Shown: positions 42,184 to 51,846, counted from the stretch's first letter. The stretch is 64,000 nucleotides of DNA from an uncultured Acidobacteriia bacterium (GCA_903907865.1 CAIVPR010000053.1:1-64000), one strand, 5' to 3'. Made by a program: numbers and translations. The notes: generated from the letters alone by a model not told the origin.

Positions 42184-42891
42184 CTACGCCTCCATCGCCT
42201 CGCCGCCAGCCCGCGCGGCCTTTTCGGGGGCCTCGATCATGTAACCGATGCCGCGCACGGTGTGGATGAGCTTGACCGGGTAGCGGTCGTCAATTTTGCT
42301 GCGCAAATGGCGGATATAGACGTCGACAATGTTGGTCAGACCGTCGTAGTCCATGTCCCAAACGTGCTCCACGATCATGGTGCGGCTCAGCGGACGGCCC
42401 TTGTTGCGCATCATGTATTCCAGGATGCCGAATTCCTTGGGAGCCAGTTCCAAGGTCTCGGTGCCGCGGATCACCTTCCGACGGGAACAATCGACGACGA
42501 GGTCGGCCACTTGGAGGCGCTCGGGCGTGGGCTGACCGCGGCGCAGCAGGGCACGCACGCGCGCCAGAAGCTCAACGAAGGCGAAGGGCTTGGTCAGGTA
42601 GTCGTCGGCACCCTGTTCGAGGCCTTTGACGCGGTCGTCCACATGGCCGCGGGCGCTCAGGATCAGCACGGGGGGACCTGTGCGCCGGGCCCGGATGCGC
42701 TCCAGCACCTTGAGGCCGTCCATATCCGGCAACATCAGGTCGAGGATGACGAGATCGTAGTCGGTATCGTGGGTGAATTGGAGGGCGCGCGTGCCGTCCG
42801 GGGCGACGTCCACGGCGTAACCGGCACCCTGTAGGCCCCGTCCCAGGAAGTCCGCGATCTTTTTCTCGTCTTCGACAACCAGTATGCGCAT
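42184..42891 (-). CDS. OmpR/CusR-type response regulator
   Basis: 235 residues. Receiver domain with acidic pocket Glu8/Asp9 (VVEDEKKI), phosphoacceptor Asp in LVILDLMLPDMDGL, Thr/Ser of LILSARG and Lys of YLTKPF. The winged-helix output domain has LELAPKEFGILEYMMRNKG and VDVYIRHLRSKIDD ... IHTVRGIGYMI. Closest in style to heavy-metal regulators such as CusR. No histidine kinase is adjacent, so it is an orphan here. Divergent from the GH16-like gene; their starts are 55 bases apart. Confidence 0.92.
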   Translation of the reverse strand: MRILVVEDEKKIADFLGRGLQGAGYAVDVAPDGTRALQFTHDTDYDLVILDLMLPDMDGLKVLERIRARRTGPPVLILSARGHVDDRVKGLEQGADDYLTKPFAFVELLARVRALLRRGQPTPERLQVADLVVDCSRRKVIRGTETLELAPKEFGILEYMMRNKGRPLSRTMIVEHVWDMDYDGLTNIVDVYIRHLRSKIDDRYPVKLIHTVRGIGYMIEAPEKAARAGGEAMEA

Positions 42892-42946
42892 GCTGCCCTC
42901 AGATTACCGCAACGGGACAACCGCCCGCGCGCGTCACGAATACCGA

Positions 42947-43738
42947 GTGACACAGACGCGTGTTTTCGTTTCGCTGATTCTGATCGCCGCCGCGCTGCCG
43001 CTGACTGCGCAGACCAAGGCACTGTCCAAGGCGAAGACGCCGGTCGTGCCGCCAACACCGCAGTGGGTCGAAACGTTCTCCGAAGACTTCAACGGCACGG
43101 AACTCGAATTCCCCAAGTGGACCGCGCACGATCCCTGGGGCAAGGAGCGACCGCGCGAGGTCCAGGCCTACGTTCCCGAAGCTTTGACCTTGGCCGACGG
43201 CATCCTCCGCATCACGGCCAGACGCGGGTCGGCCCGGTACGCGGGCCAGTTGCGCGAATACACCTCGGGGTCCGTCGCGACGTGGGGATCGTTCGCCCAG
43301 ACCTACGGAAAGTTCGAGATCCGCTGCCGGATGCCCGCAGCCAAAGGCCTGGAGCCGAAGTTCTGGCTCGTGCCCCTCTCCGGTTCCGAGATTCCCTCGA
43401 TCGACGTCTTCGACGCCATTGGCTCCGACCCCACCCGCCTCCTGATGGCCAACCGCTGGGGAGACGAGAAAACCGAGCGCTCCTTCAGCGGCTCCTGGTC
43501 CGACGTGGACTTCTCCCGCGACTTCCACACTTTCGCCGTCGAGTGGGACGCCGACAAGATCGTCTGGTTGGTGGACGGCAAAGAGCGCCTGCGGGCCACC
43601 GAAGGCATCCCCAGCCAGCCGCTGTGCCTCGTGATCAATCTGGCGGTCGGAGGCCTTCAGGCGCGCTATCCGGACAACTCCACCCCGCTTCCCGCGACGT
43701 TCGAGATCGACTACGTCCGGGTCTACCAACGTCCCTGA
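42947..43738 (+). CDS. GH16-fold secreted protein lacking catalytic glutamates
   Basis: 263 residues, GTG start at 42947, signal peptide (VFVSLILIAAALPLTAQ). Jelly-roll GH16 features: EDFNGTELEFPKW, YTSGSVATWGSFAQTYGKFEIRCRMP, FHTFAVEWDADKIVWLVDG and the C-terminal EIDYVRVYQ. The family's active site is ExDxxE (usually PEIDIFE). Here the corresponding segment reads PSIDVFDAIG, so the nucleophile Glu is Ser and the acid/base Glu is Asp. It is probably a carbohydrate-binding pseudo-enzyme, or has shifted chemistry. Its fold assignment is secure. Confidence 0.85.
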   Translation: MTQTRVFVSLILIAAALPLTAQTKALSKAKTPVVPPTPQWVETFSEDFNGTELEFPKWTAHDPWGKERPREVQAYVPEALTLADGILRITARRGSARYAGQLREYTSGSVATWGSFAQTYGKFEIRCRMPAAKGLEPKFWLVPLSGSEIPSIDVFDAIGSDPTRLLMANRWGDEKTERSFSGSWSDVDFSRDFHTFAVEWDADKIVWLVDGKERLRATEGIPSQPLCLVINLAVGGLQARYPDNSTPLPATFEIDYVRVYQRP

Positions 43739-43756
43739 GGGCGTCATACTGGTATT

Positions 43757-45172
43757 TTGCCCCCGAAAAACCCATGGTGGACGTGGCTGGCGGTCGTCGG
43801 CGCGGTCGCGATCCTCGCCGCGCTCTACCTTTCCAACCTGTCGACGATGGGGCTGGTGAGCGTCGACGAGCCGCGTTACGCCGACATCGGCCGCGCAATG
43901 GCAACCTCGGGCGACTGGATTACACCCCGCCTCTTCGGCTCCCCTTGGTTTGAGAAACCGCCCCTGCTGTACTGGATGGTCGCTATCGGTTTCAAGCTGG
44001 GCCTCGGACCGGAGACGGCCCCGCGCTTGCCGGTGGCTTTGGCCGGCCTGGGCTTCCTAGCCTTCTACTGGTTGCGTCTGCGCCGCCTGTGGGACACCCG
44101 CGCGGCGACGTGGGCCACGGCCATGCTGGCGACCAGCGCGGGCTGGATGGCCTACAGCCGGATCGCCATCACCGACATCCCGCTGGCAGTCCTCTTCAAC
44201 GTGGCGCTTCTGGCGTCACTGACTCCGGGTCGGCGCAATACCCTGCTGGCGGCCATGGCGCTCGGAATGGCGATGCTGGCCAAGAGCCTGCTGCCGCTTG
44301 TGCTGTTTTTCCCGGTCTTGGTGTTGGCTCTGCGCTCCGATGCCCCGCGCAGGCTGCGCGAATGGCTCTCCCCCGCCCCGCTCCTCTTGTTCGTCGCATG
44401 TGCGCTGCCATGGCACGTCCTTTGCTATTCCCGCAACGGCTGGGCGTTCATCCAGGTGCTGTTCGTCGACCACCAGTTCGGCCGAGCCGTCTCCACAGCG
44501 TTGCAGCACGCCCAGAAACCCTGGTTCTACCTGCCGGTTCTCGCGATGCTGCTGTTTCCGTGGTTCCCGCTGGTCGCTCTAATCCGCCCGGATCGGAAAG
44601 ACCCAAGTGTCCGAACGTTGCTGTCGGTCACGCTGTTTGGCTTCGTGTTCCTGTCCGCCGTGATCAATAAGCTGCCGCACTACGTCTTGCCTTTGGTCCC
44701 GCCCCTATGTGCCTTGATGGGGCGCGGCGTGGCACGCAGCCAACGGCCTCAGTGGGCGCTGGCGATCCCTGTTGGCCTGCTGGGGCTCCTGCCGGTTGCT
44801 GCGCAAGTGCTCCCGAACGCCCTGGCCCACGGACTCCGCGCGACCCCGGTGGTACTCTCCGGCGCGGCATGGTGGATCTTCGCCGCGCTCGGCGCATGGG
44901 CTGCGTTGGCGGCGTGGAGGGGCCCAAAGGTAGCGGTGATAGCCCCCCTGTCGGCCGCGACGGCATACCTCTGGCTCCAGTCGGCAGCCTTCCCCAACCT
45001 CGACCTGGCCGCGTCCGCCCGGCCTCTCTGGGTCCGCGAACATCCAGCCTGCCTCTCGTCGCCCAGCCGCGCGACCGGCTACGGCCTCTCCTACTATGCG
45101 CACCGCCTGCTTCCGCCGTGTTCGCCAAACGTCGCCCCCCTTGACCTGGGAGCCCGCGCCGTTATACGGTAA
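43757..45172 (+). CDS. GT39/ArnT-like membrane glycosyltransferase
   Basis: 471 residues; TTG start at 43757. Polytopic, with the periplasmic-loop motif VDEPRYADIGRAMATSGDWI and SPWFEKPPLLYWM, the acidic site shared by PMT/ArnT enzymes that use polyprenyl-phosphate sugars. KLPHYVLPLVPPLCAL matches the conserved NKLPxYxLPxxP segment. Likely adds a sugar (aminoarabinose-type in ArnT) to lipid A or another envelope acceptor; acceptor unknown. Follows the GH16-like gene by 18 bases. Confidence 0.86.
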   Translation: MPPKNPWWTWLAVVGAVAILAALYLSNLSTMGLVSVDEPRYADIGRAMATSGDWITPRLFGSPWFEKPPLLYWMVAIGFKLGLGPETAPRLPVALAGLGFLAFYWLRLRRLWDTRAATWATAMLATSAGWMAYSRIAITDIPLAVLFNVALLASLTPGRRNTLLAAMALGMAMLAKSLLPLVLFFPVLVLALRSDAPRRLREWLSPAPLLLFVACALPWHVLCYSRNGWAFIQVLFVDHQFGRAVSTALQHAQKPWFYLPVLAMLLFPWFPLVALIRPDRKDPSVRTLLSVTLFGFVFLSAVINKLPHYVLPLVPPLCALMGRGVARSQRPQWALAIPVGLLGLLPVAAQVLPNALAHGLRATPVVLSGAAWWIFAALGAWAALAAWRGPKVAVIAPLSAATAYLWLQSAAFPNLDLAASARPLWVREHPACLSSPSRATGYGLSYYAHRLLPPCSPNVAPLDLGARAVIR

Positions 45173-45196
45173 CCTAGTACAGGTCGACCACGAAAA

Positions 45197-46249
45197 ATGA
45201 TTCTTCCCGGCAGCTACCTATTCACAATCGGTCTCCTCGTCCTCGGCATGCTTTGCTGGGGATCCTGGGCCAACACATTCAAGTCCACAGGGCCGAAATG
45301 GCGCTTCGAGTTGTACTACTTCGATTTCGCGCTAGGTGTGGCGATAGCGACAACAATTGAGGGCTTCACGATGGGAAGCCTGGGCTGGGACGGATTTTCG
45401 TTCCTCGACGACCTCCGCAATGCCGGCAAGAAGCAGGATCTATACGCCTTTCTTTCCGGCGGCGTCTTCAACCTTGCGAACATGCTCATCCTGGGAGGCC
45501 TGTCCGTCTCCGGCATGGCAACCGCGATGCCCATCGGAATCGGGATCGCACTGGTCGTCGGCACCGTTTGGAACTACTTCCTGCATCCCGGAGCCAATCT
45601 CATGATCTCGGCGCTGGGCTGCGGCCTGCTGATTGCCGCGGTGGTGTTCAACATCGTGGCCTTCCGCAACTACTCCCTGTACCGTCAACTCCTCTCCATC
45701 CAGGCTGGAAAGGCGAAGTCGACGAAAAAATACTTCACCGGGACGGCAGTCATTCTATCGGTGGCAGGCGGACTGGTGTTGGGCTGCTACCTGCCGCTGC
45801 TGGAAGCCGCCAGGGACACCGATATCGGCCTTGGCCCGTATGCCGCCGCATTCCTGTTCGCGGGTGGAATGGTGTTCACAACGTTCCTGTACAACCTGTT
45901 CTTCATGAACCTGCCCGTTCAGGGCCAGCCGGTCGATTTCTCGGAGTACTTCAAGGGCTTGGCGCGCGACCACTACATCGGCATCGCCGGAGGAATCCTC
46001 TTCGCCATCGGACTCATTTGCAACTTGGTCGCTGGACGGGCCGAGGCGGCCGCTGCGGCACCGGCCGGGCTGGTGTTCGGGATGACCCTCGGGGGCGGCC
46101 TAGTGAGCGCACTTTGGGGCTTGGTGATTTGGAGGGAGTACGAGGGTGCCGAGGCTGGCGTCCGGACGTTCATGTCCGTCATGCTGTGCCTGTTCCTGTT
46201 TGGCGTAACACTAGTTTCGATCGCGCCGCTGTTCCCGACCTTGCACTAG
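45197..46249 (+). CDS. RhaT/GRP-like sugar permease (DMT superfamily)
   Basis: 350 residues, about ten hydrophobic helices. LGMLCWGSWANTFKSTGPKWRFELYYFDFALGV resembles the GRP/ureide-permease/RhaT group of the drug-metabolite transporter superfamily, as does SGGVFNLANMLILGGLSVSGMATAMPIG. Such proteins import sugars (glucose, rhamnose) or purine derivatives. Followed immediately by the inverted repeat at 46259. Confidence 0.75.
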   Translation: MILPGSYLFTIGLLVLGMLCWGSWANTFKSTGPKWRFELYYFDFALGVAIATTIEGFTMGSLGWDGFSFLDDLRNAGKKQDLYAFLSGGVFNLANMLILGGLSVSGMATAMPIGIGIALVVGTVWNYFLHPGANLMISALGCGLLIAAVVFNIVAFRNYSLYRQLLSIQAGKAKSTKKYFTGTAVILSVAGGLVLGCYLPLLEAARDTDIGLGPYAAAFLFAGGMVFTTFLYNLFFMNLPVQGQPVDFSEYFKGLARDHYIGIAGGILFAIGLICNLVAGRAEAAAAAPAGLVFGMTLGGGLVSALWGLVIWREYEGAEAGVRTFMSVMLCLFLFGVTLVSIAPLFPTLH

Positions 46250-46258
46250 CCAAGGACC

Positions 46259-46321
46259 AACGCTTCCGTGCGGTCGCGGCTCGTTAACGCTTAGCCGAGC
46301 CACGACCGCAAGGGAGTGTTT
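46259..46321. repeat. Dispersed inverted repeat, copy 1
   Basis: 63-base imperfect palindrome. Core arms GCGGTCGCGGCTCG (46270-46283) and CGAGCCACGACCGC (46296-46309) with one mismatch; outer arms AACGCTTCC and AGTGTTT. Fills the gap between convergent stops at 46249 and 46333. Same family as 59600-59669. Confidence 0.85.
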
Positions 46322-46332
46322 CATTTGGGCTC

Positions 46333-47844
46333 TCAGACGGCCACCACCTTCGCATCCCGTGGGCGAACGTACCAATCCAGCGCCTCGGGCATTCCCAAGC
46401 CGTTCGGCTCCGCCGCCGCATCGGGGTGCGTCGACCGGAACCGCACCAGCATCTCCCCGGACAACCGCTTCACGACGTCCGCGTGTCTTAACGCCACATC
46501 GTGGAACTCGCCTGGATCGGCCTGCAGGTCGTAAAGACGGACGTACCGGCCCGGCGTCGGGTTGTCGGTCTTGTATCCGTCGGTCCGCAGCCGCTTCCCG
46601 CTGCAATGGATGAACTTCCATCGCGACGTCCGCACAAGCGCCTCCTCGTTCTCCAAATACTCGCTGAACACCGTCGCGCGCGGCCTCGCCACCCGCCTCC
46701 CTTGCAAGTACGGCTTCAAACTCTGCCCATGCTGGATCGGCAAGGGTTCCGCAGCCAACAGGTCCAGAATTGTCGGCGGGACGTCGACCGACTCGGTAAA
46801 ATCCCGCACCACGCCCCGGGAGACCCTTCCCGGCCAACGGATGATCAACGGCACCCGGAGCGCCGGATCGTACCCGCAATGCTTCTCGAAGCGCCCGTGC
46901 TGCCCCAGGCAGTAGCCATGGTCGGCCATGTAGACCACCAGGGTATCGTTCTCCAGGTTCAACTGGCGGAGCTTGTCCAGCACCACCCCCACGTTGTAGT
47001 CGAGGAAGTTCACGCTGGTGTAGTACGCTTGCGCAATCCCTTGCTTCTCTGGACCAGTCAAGTCCCGGAATATCAGAGGGATCTGCCCTGTATCCTCAGG
47101 CCCCACTTGAGGTATGGCGAATGCCTCCGGCTTGTACTTGTTGCGCCACTCCACCGGAAAATCGTACGGCGAGTGCGGCTCCTGGAAGCTGACCCAGAGC
47201 GCGAACCGGTCGTCCTTGTGCTCCTGGAGGAACCTGCAGGCCTCGCGCGCCACCCACGTTGACTTCATCTGCTCCCGAACACGCGGAAACGGCAGCGCTT
47301 CCGAGTTCAACCAAATCCGCGCCGGATCTTGAAACGGATGCCACGCCGGCTTTGTCTTTTCGTTGCCGAAACTTGGCACCGGCCCCACTTCCTTGGACCA
47401 TTGCCGGGCCACAACGTCCTCGGTCCACGCCATGTCAAACCCGTGCAAGCCCGGCTTGCCCGGCTGGTTGAAGTGCATCTTCCCGATGACGCCCGTCGTC
47501 GCGCCCTCATGCTGGAGAACTTTGGCCAGTGTCATCCGGTCGTCCGCCAGTGGGGTTTCAAGCACCGTGACACCCGCCGAATGCGGCAACCGCCCAGTCA
47601 GGATGCACTGCCGCGACGGAGTGCACACCGGCGAATTGCAGTAGTTGGACGCAAAACGTGTACCCTCGGAGGCCAGGCGATCCAAGTTTGGAGTCTGCGC
47701 CAAGCGATTCCCATCAGCCCCCAGCACGTAACCGGCATGGTCGTCGGCCAGGATGAATAGGAGGTTGGGCTTGCGATCCGTGGCGCGTGCGGGCTTGGCC
47801 ACCAGGGCGGCTGCGGTCTGGATCAGTTCACGACGGGAAACCAT
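46333..47844 (-). CDS. Sulfatase (type I, formylglycine)
   Basis: 503 residues, short leader without obvious cleavage site (MVSRRELIQTAAALVAKPARA, twin-Arg-like). NLLFILADDHAG supplies the metal-binding Asp34/Asp35. CTPSRQCILTGR holds Cys74, modified to formylglycine (CxPSR), and YMADHGYCLGQHG supplies the second metal pair. Hydrolyses sulfate esters, probably on polysaccharides. A maturase for formylglycine is not in the window. Convergent with the sugar permease, close to the TonB receptor 3' region. Confidence 0.9.
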   Translation of the reverse strand: MVSRRELIQTAAALVAKPARATDRKPNLLFILADDHAGYVLGADGNRLAQTPNLDRLASEGTRFASNYCNSPVCTPSRQCILTGRLPHSAGVTVLETPLADDRMTLAKVLQHEGATTGVIGKMHFNQPGKPGLHGFDMAWTEDVVARQWSKEVGPVPSFGNEKTKPAWHPFQDPARIWLNSEALPFPRVREQMKSTWVAREACRFLQEHKDDRFALWVSFQEPHSPYDFPVEWRNKYKPEAFAIPQVGPEDTGQIPLIFRDLTGPEKQGIAQAYYTSVNFLDYNVGVVLDKLRQLNLENDTLVVYMADHGYCLGQHGRFEKHCGYDPALRVPLIIRWPGRVSRGVVRDFTESVDVPPTILDLLAAEPLPIQHGQSLKPYLQGRRVARPRATVFSEYLENEEALVRTSRWKFIHCSGKRLRTDGYKTDNPTPGRYVRLYDLQADPGEFHDVALRHADVVKRLSGEMLVRFRSTHPDAAAEPNGLGMPEALDWYVRPRDAKVVAV

Positions 47845-47876
47845 ACCCCGACAGTCTATTCCATCCCGCCCGGGCG

Positions 47877-50800
47877 CTAGAACTCAAGCCGCATCAACAT
47901 CTGGAACTGCCGCGCGGCGTCGTTCAATGGAGCGAGCGCCGGAAACCCGGATGGCGCACCCTGGCGCCCGTACGTCGCGATCCCGAAATTCTTGTCGCCC
48001 AGCGTGCCGTCAGGATTGCCCAGATTCGCATGGTTGAGCACATTGAAGGCGTCGGCCCGCAGGGTCAGCGCGGCTGATTCCGGCATTCGCAGCGCGCGCG
48101 GCAAGCGGAGCGTCCGCGCCAACGAGAAGTCGACGTTGTACAGCCCCGGTCCCCGGAACGCGTTGCGCCCGGAAGTCCCCGGACCGTTTGCCCCCGGAAG
48201 CGCAAACCCTGCGGCGCTCAACAAATGCACGCCCCCGACCGCAGGGGTCGGAGTTGCCAGCACCGCCGTCGATACCGACACCAAATTCGCCCGCTGGTTG
48301 AGGATCGTACCGCCGAAATCCGGGATGCCGTTCGATGGAGCATACACCGTGTATGGCGTACCGGTCCGGAATGCCGAGAGCCACGAAAGCTTCCAACCGT
48401 TGGTCACAACCCGAGGAACCTTGCCGCTACGCACATCTGGCTGCCAAACGCCCAGCAGGAACAGGTTGTGCCTCTGGTCGAAGCCGGAACTGCCCCGGTC
48501 GGCGCGGTTGTCGAACTGTTTGGCGAAGGTCGCCTTGGGAGCGTTGCCCGACCCGTTGTTGATGGCCGTGAAATTCAGGTCGAAGAAGTCGCCGGTCAGC
48601 GGGTCGCTCTGGGTGTCGATGGAATGGCTCCAAGTATACGCGGCCTGCAACTGGGACGAACGGCCCCGGTACCGCACCAGCGCCGTGCCCGCATAGTAGT
48701 CCGAGATTCCCTGCCCCGAGCGCCATGAAACCAGCGGCAGGTTGTCATTCGCATACCCGAAGCCGGACGTGGTGGTGAAAGGCCTGTTCACGATGTCGGT
48801 CGTAACCAGCCGCCGCGCGAGCGAACTGGTACCGGTTGCCTCGAAAACGACGTTACCCTCGGAATGCTGGACACCGAGGAACGACGATTCCGTGTACCCG
48901 TTCCGCAAACGAGGATCCATCACGGTCAGCCCAGGGAAGTCGCTCGACGACGCCCCCAAAGTCTTCAACGCCGCGCCCACCGGCTGCAAGTAGTTGGTGG
49001 AGGTCGAAGGCAGAAAATACGTCGGCAGCACGATCCGGTTGTTCCGGACGTTCTGCCACAGGTTGTCGAAGGGCCGGTCATAGAAGACGCCGAAGCCCCC
49101 GCGCACCACGGTGTTCGCCAAGCGGCTCTTCCTGTCCCCGAACGGTTCCCAGGAAAAGCCGAATCGCGGTGCCAAATCGCCGTTGTCGGCTCCGTACAGT
49201 TGCTGATTGCCGGACGCAGGTGCCGCCAAAGTCGCCGACGCCAGCCGCGCGTTGAAGCTGGCACCGCTGCCGAGGTTCAGCAACGCGTCCTTCACAGCCC
49301 CGGTGTTGGACGGCGCGCCGAAACGCTCGTACCGCAGCCCGAAATTCAAGGTCAGGCGCGAAGTTAGCCGATAGCTGTCCTGCACGAACACGAAAGTCTG
49401 GTTCTGGCGGTAACTGCGGTCGAAATTCGGAACTACAGGATCCTTCGAAAGCCTGTCGATCGCGGCCCGGAACGTGTCCGGCTCGTCCAGTTCAAACGCA
49501 ATGGGCCCGCTGAACGTGTACAGCCCGTCGCGCCCCGCCGTCATATACCCGCTGTTGGACCGGAACAGCAGACCGACCCCGGCCGTCAGCACATGCCGGT
49601 TCCGGGTCCACACCATGCTGTAAGTCGGCTCCACGGAGCGGTTCCGGTTCCGGTAGGCGTAAAACGCGGGACTGCCCGGGAGCTGGGTCCCGTCCCCCAC
49701 TGACAAGGTCGGGATCTCGGGATGCGCCCGGTCCCACCACAGGTTGTCGTCGCCGAAACCCAGCTTCAGCTCGCTGGTCACGCGAGGGGTCCACGAGCGC
49801 TGCCAGTTCGCAGCCACGCTCGCCGTGTTCTGGTGCAGACCGGAAATGAAATCGGGGTAAGGGGACCAGACGAAATCCGGTTGGCTGGTGCGGGCCAGCG
49901 CGAGACGCCCCATGAAGTGGTCCCGTCCGCTTTTCGGAGCATAGTCGACGCGTTCGAGCGCCAGCAGGCGGTCCGTCACCACCGGCGGGGCCACCGTATA
50001 GTTCCCGGTCACGCCGGTCGTCGCGACCACCGGAGCCGGATACTTCTGCAACAACTGGTAGGCTTGCCGGGTCGACGGCAGGCTGAAGATGGACGCGAAC
50101 GCGGGCGACGGCACCTTGAAAGCCGTGGTCGACTGGGTCCCGTGGCTCACCAATTCCTCCAACGAGCTCGAGAGGAACAACCGGTCCCGAAGCCCCTGCC
50201 TGGGAACCAGCGGACCACCCGCTTGGTAGCCAAACTGGTTCTGCTGTTGCTTGCGCCGTCCCACGCCCCGCAGGTTGTCGGCGAAATCCGCTGCGTTGAG
50301 CGCAGTGTTCTTCAGGTACTCCCAAGCCACGGCGTGGTACGAGCCGCTGCCGGCCTTGGTCACGGCGTTGGCCACGAAACCCGCCGTACGCCCGTACTCG
50401 GCCGAGTAGTTGTTGGTCGAAATCCGGTATTCCTGCACGGACTCCGGCGTGGCCTGCGCCAGCGGCCCGGTAACAAGATAGTTGTCGTTCTCGACGCCAT
50501 CCAGCAGGTAGTTCGACGACGAGGGCCGCTGCCCGGCCACCGAAATGCCCAAACCTCGCCCGGTACCGCTATCGGCGGCCACTCCAGGAAGGCTCACCAG
50601 CATCGTGTAAACGTCGCGCCCCTGGAGCGGGAGGTCGGCAATCTGGGTGGGGTCGACAACGTAGGAAGCCGAGGTGTCGAGGGTCCCTTTGTCGCCCTTC
50701 TGGGCCTCGAAAGTGCCGGAACGGCTGGAATCGACATCGGGCCCGTAGAACGTCAGGATGGTCTTCGTGCCGGGCAGGAACACACTGCGGTACTGGCCCG

Positions 50801-51167
50801 ATTCCCAGACGTCGTTCAAAGGGCGCAGCCGGAAGTCCAGTTGGACGCGGCCGGCGACCGCCAATTCGATCCGCTGCAGTTCCTGGGGCTGGAAACCGAC
50901 GCCGGACGCGCGCACAACATACGTCCCCGCCGAGAGGAGCGGCAAGAAATAGTACCCGCCAGCGTCCGTTTGCAGCGTACCCGACGCGGAGAGCGCCGTA
51001 CTGGAATAGGCGACCGACGCGCCCGGCACCGGTCGGCCCGTCACGGAATTGAGCACCCGGCCGGAGATAAGTCCCTGCGTGGTTTGCGCGTTGCCGGTCG
51101 CCAAGCACGCCAAGGCGGCGAAAACCTGTGCCAGTACCTTCGATGCGGAACGTCGGCGGCGCATCAT
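47877..51167 (-). CDS. TonB-dependent receptor with carboxypeptidase-regulatory domain
   Basis: 1,096 residues from the ATG at 51167. Basic leader and signal peptide (RRRRSASKVLAQVFAALACL), CarboxypepD_reg domain (GLISGRVLNSVTGRPVPGAS ... DAGGYYFLPLLSAGTYVVRASG), plug (DLPLQGRDVYTMLVSLPGV, VAGQRPSSSNYLLDGVEN) and beta-barrel ending in LMRLEF. The plug is of the DGVEND type, distinct from the receptor at 17.1 kb. Transports an unknown ligand; the sulfatase next to it on the same strand, 32 bases downstream, suggests a sulfated glycan. Confidence 0.9.
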   Translation of the reverse strand: MMRRRRSASKVLAQVFAALACLATGNAQTTQGLISGRVLNSVTGRPVPGASVAYSSTALSASGTLQTDAGGYYFLPLLSAGTYVVRASGVGFQPQELQRIELAVAGRVQLDFRLRPLNDVWESGQYRSVFLPGTKTILTFYGPDVDSSRSGTFEAQKGDKGTLDTSASYVVDPTQIADLPLQGRDVYTMLVSLPGVAADSGTGRGLGISVAGQRPSSSNYLLDGVENDNYLVTGPLAQATPESVQEYRISTNNYSAEYGRTAGFVANAVTKAGSGSYHAVAWEYLKNTALNAADFADNLRGVGRRKQQQNQFGYQAGGPLVPRQGLRDRLFLSSSLEELVSHGTQSTTAFKVPSPAFASIFSLPSTRQAYQLLQKYPAPVVATTGVTGNYTVAPPVVTDRLLALERVDYAPKSGRDHFMGRLALARTSQPDFVWSPYPDFISGLHQNTASVAANWQRSWTPRVTSELKLGFGDDNLWWDRAHPEIPTLSVGDGTQLPGSPAFYAYRNRNRSVEPTYSMVWTRNRHVLTAGVGLLFRSNSGYMTAGRDGLYTFSGPIAFELDEPDTFRAAIDRLSKDPVVPNFDRSYRQNQTFVFVQDSYRLTSRLTLNFGLRYERFGAPSNTGAVKDALLNLGSGASFNARLASATLAAPASGNQQLYGADNGDLAPRFGFSWEPFGDRKSRLANTVVRGGFGVFYDRPFDNLWQNVRNNRIVLPTYFLPSTSTNYLQPVGAALKTLGASSSDFPGLTVMDPRLRNGYTESSFLGVQHSEGNVVFEATGTSSLARRLVTTDIVNRPFTTTSGFGYANDNLPLVSWRSGQGISDYYAGTALVRYRGRSSQLQAAYTWSHSIDTQSDPLTGDFFDLNFTAINNGSGNAPKATFAKQFDNRADRGSSGFDQRHNLFLLGVWQPDVRSGKVPRVVTNGWKLSWLSAFRTGTPYTVYAPSNGIPDFGGTILNQRANLVSVSTAVLATPTPAVGGVHLLSAAGFALPGANGPGTSGRNAFRGPGLYNVDFSLARTLRLPRALRMPESAALTLRADAFNVLNHANLGNPDGTLGDKNFGIATYGRQGAPSGFPALAPLNDAARQFQMLMRLEF

Positions 51168-51273
51168 TTGATTATAGATGTGGATTCTGGTTCCACGCCC
51201 CACGGAGCCGCGCCCGCCCGGGGGCCGCGTTTCTTACTGGCACCGAAGTCCGAACTCAGGTATTGTGGTAAGA

Positions 51274-51789
51274 ATGAGCAAGAGTTCAATTGCCGCACTC
51301 GCATTATTGATCGGTGCATCGATTCCGAACGCCGCACTGGCGGGCGATATGGTGGGCAAAAGTTACCGCAAAGCGTCCGGAGCCTACGGCGTCAGGTTGG
51401 ACCTCGCCCAAGCGCAGGGGTTGATCGTGCCATTCCGGGTAGCATTCGAAAACCCTACCGCAGGCCGGGTATGCTTCGACCGCGTCCAAGTGAAAGGCAC
51501 CGGGGACGGCAAGCAGGCCTTTATCTTTTCCATGTTCATGACCAGTCCCACGGAGATTTCGGCGACCCCCCAAAATAAGACCGAGGCTCCCGCGTTGAAA
51601 ACGGACTTCTTCTGGACTGCGCTCCCACAGGCAGGCGTGCGAGTCGACAACGTTGAAATAAGGAGTCTGGACTGGAGTGCGGCCAGTTCCCAACAGGTCG
51701 CCATCCGGTTCTTCTTCAATCCTGCCGGTCCCGGTCGAGCCGGTTGCACCCCGCCTCCGTCGGACACCTTCGTGTTCACGGGGAAATAA
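51274..51789 (+). CDS. Secreted protein, paralog 1 of a tandem pair
   Basis: 171 residues from the ATG at 51274. Signal peptide SSIAALALLIGASIPNAALAG, then a single beta-rich domain with AFENPTAGRVCFDRVQVKG, DFFWTALPQAG, and a C-terminal GCTPPPSDTFVF. Two cysteines (CFD and the GCTPPP Cys) are kept in the next gene, suggesting a disulfide. No family recognised. Head of a probable five-gene operon leading to the cyclase. Confidence 0.7.
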   Translation: MSKSSIAALALLIGASIPNAALAGDMVGKSYRKASGAYGVRLDLAQAQGLIVPFRVAFENPTAGRVCFDRVQVKGTGDGKQAFIFSMFMTSPTEISATPQNKTEAPALKTDFFWTALPQAGVRVDNVEIRSLDWSAASSQQVAIRFFFNPAGPGRAGCTPPPSDTFVFTGK

Positions 51790-51846
51790 CGAAAGAATTA
51801 AGACCAGCTTATGCAAGCCTTATGCCACCTGGGCTAGGATAAACGC

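Noticed and set aside
43757-46249. Single operon of GH16, glycosyltransferase and sugar permease with shared function
   Set aside because: Spacing allows cotranscription, but nothing in the sequences links their substrates, so I did not name a pathway.
49722-51578. 618-codon plus-strand open frame opposite the second TonB receptor
   Set aside because: Antisense shadow, no motif, and it runs through the real start of the small secreted protein.
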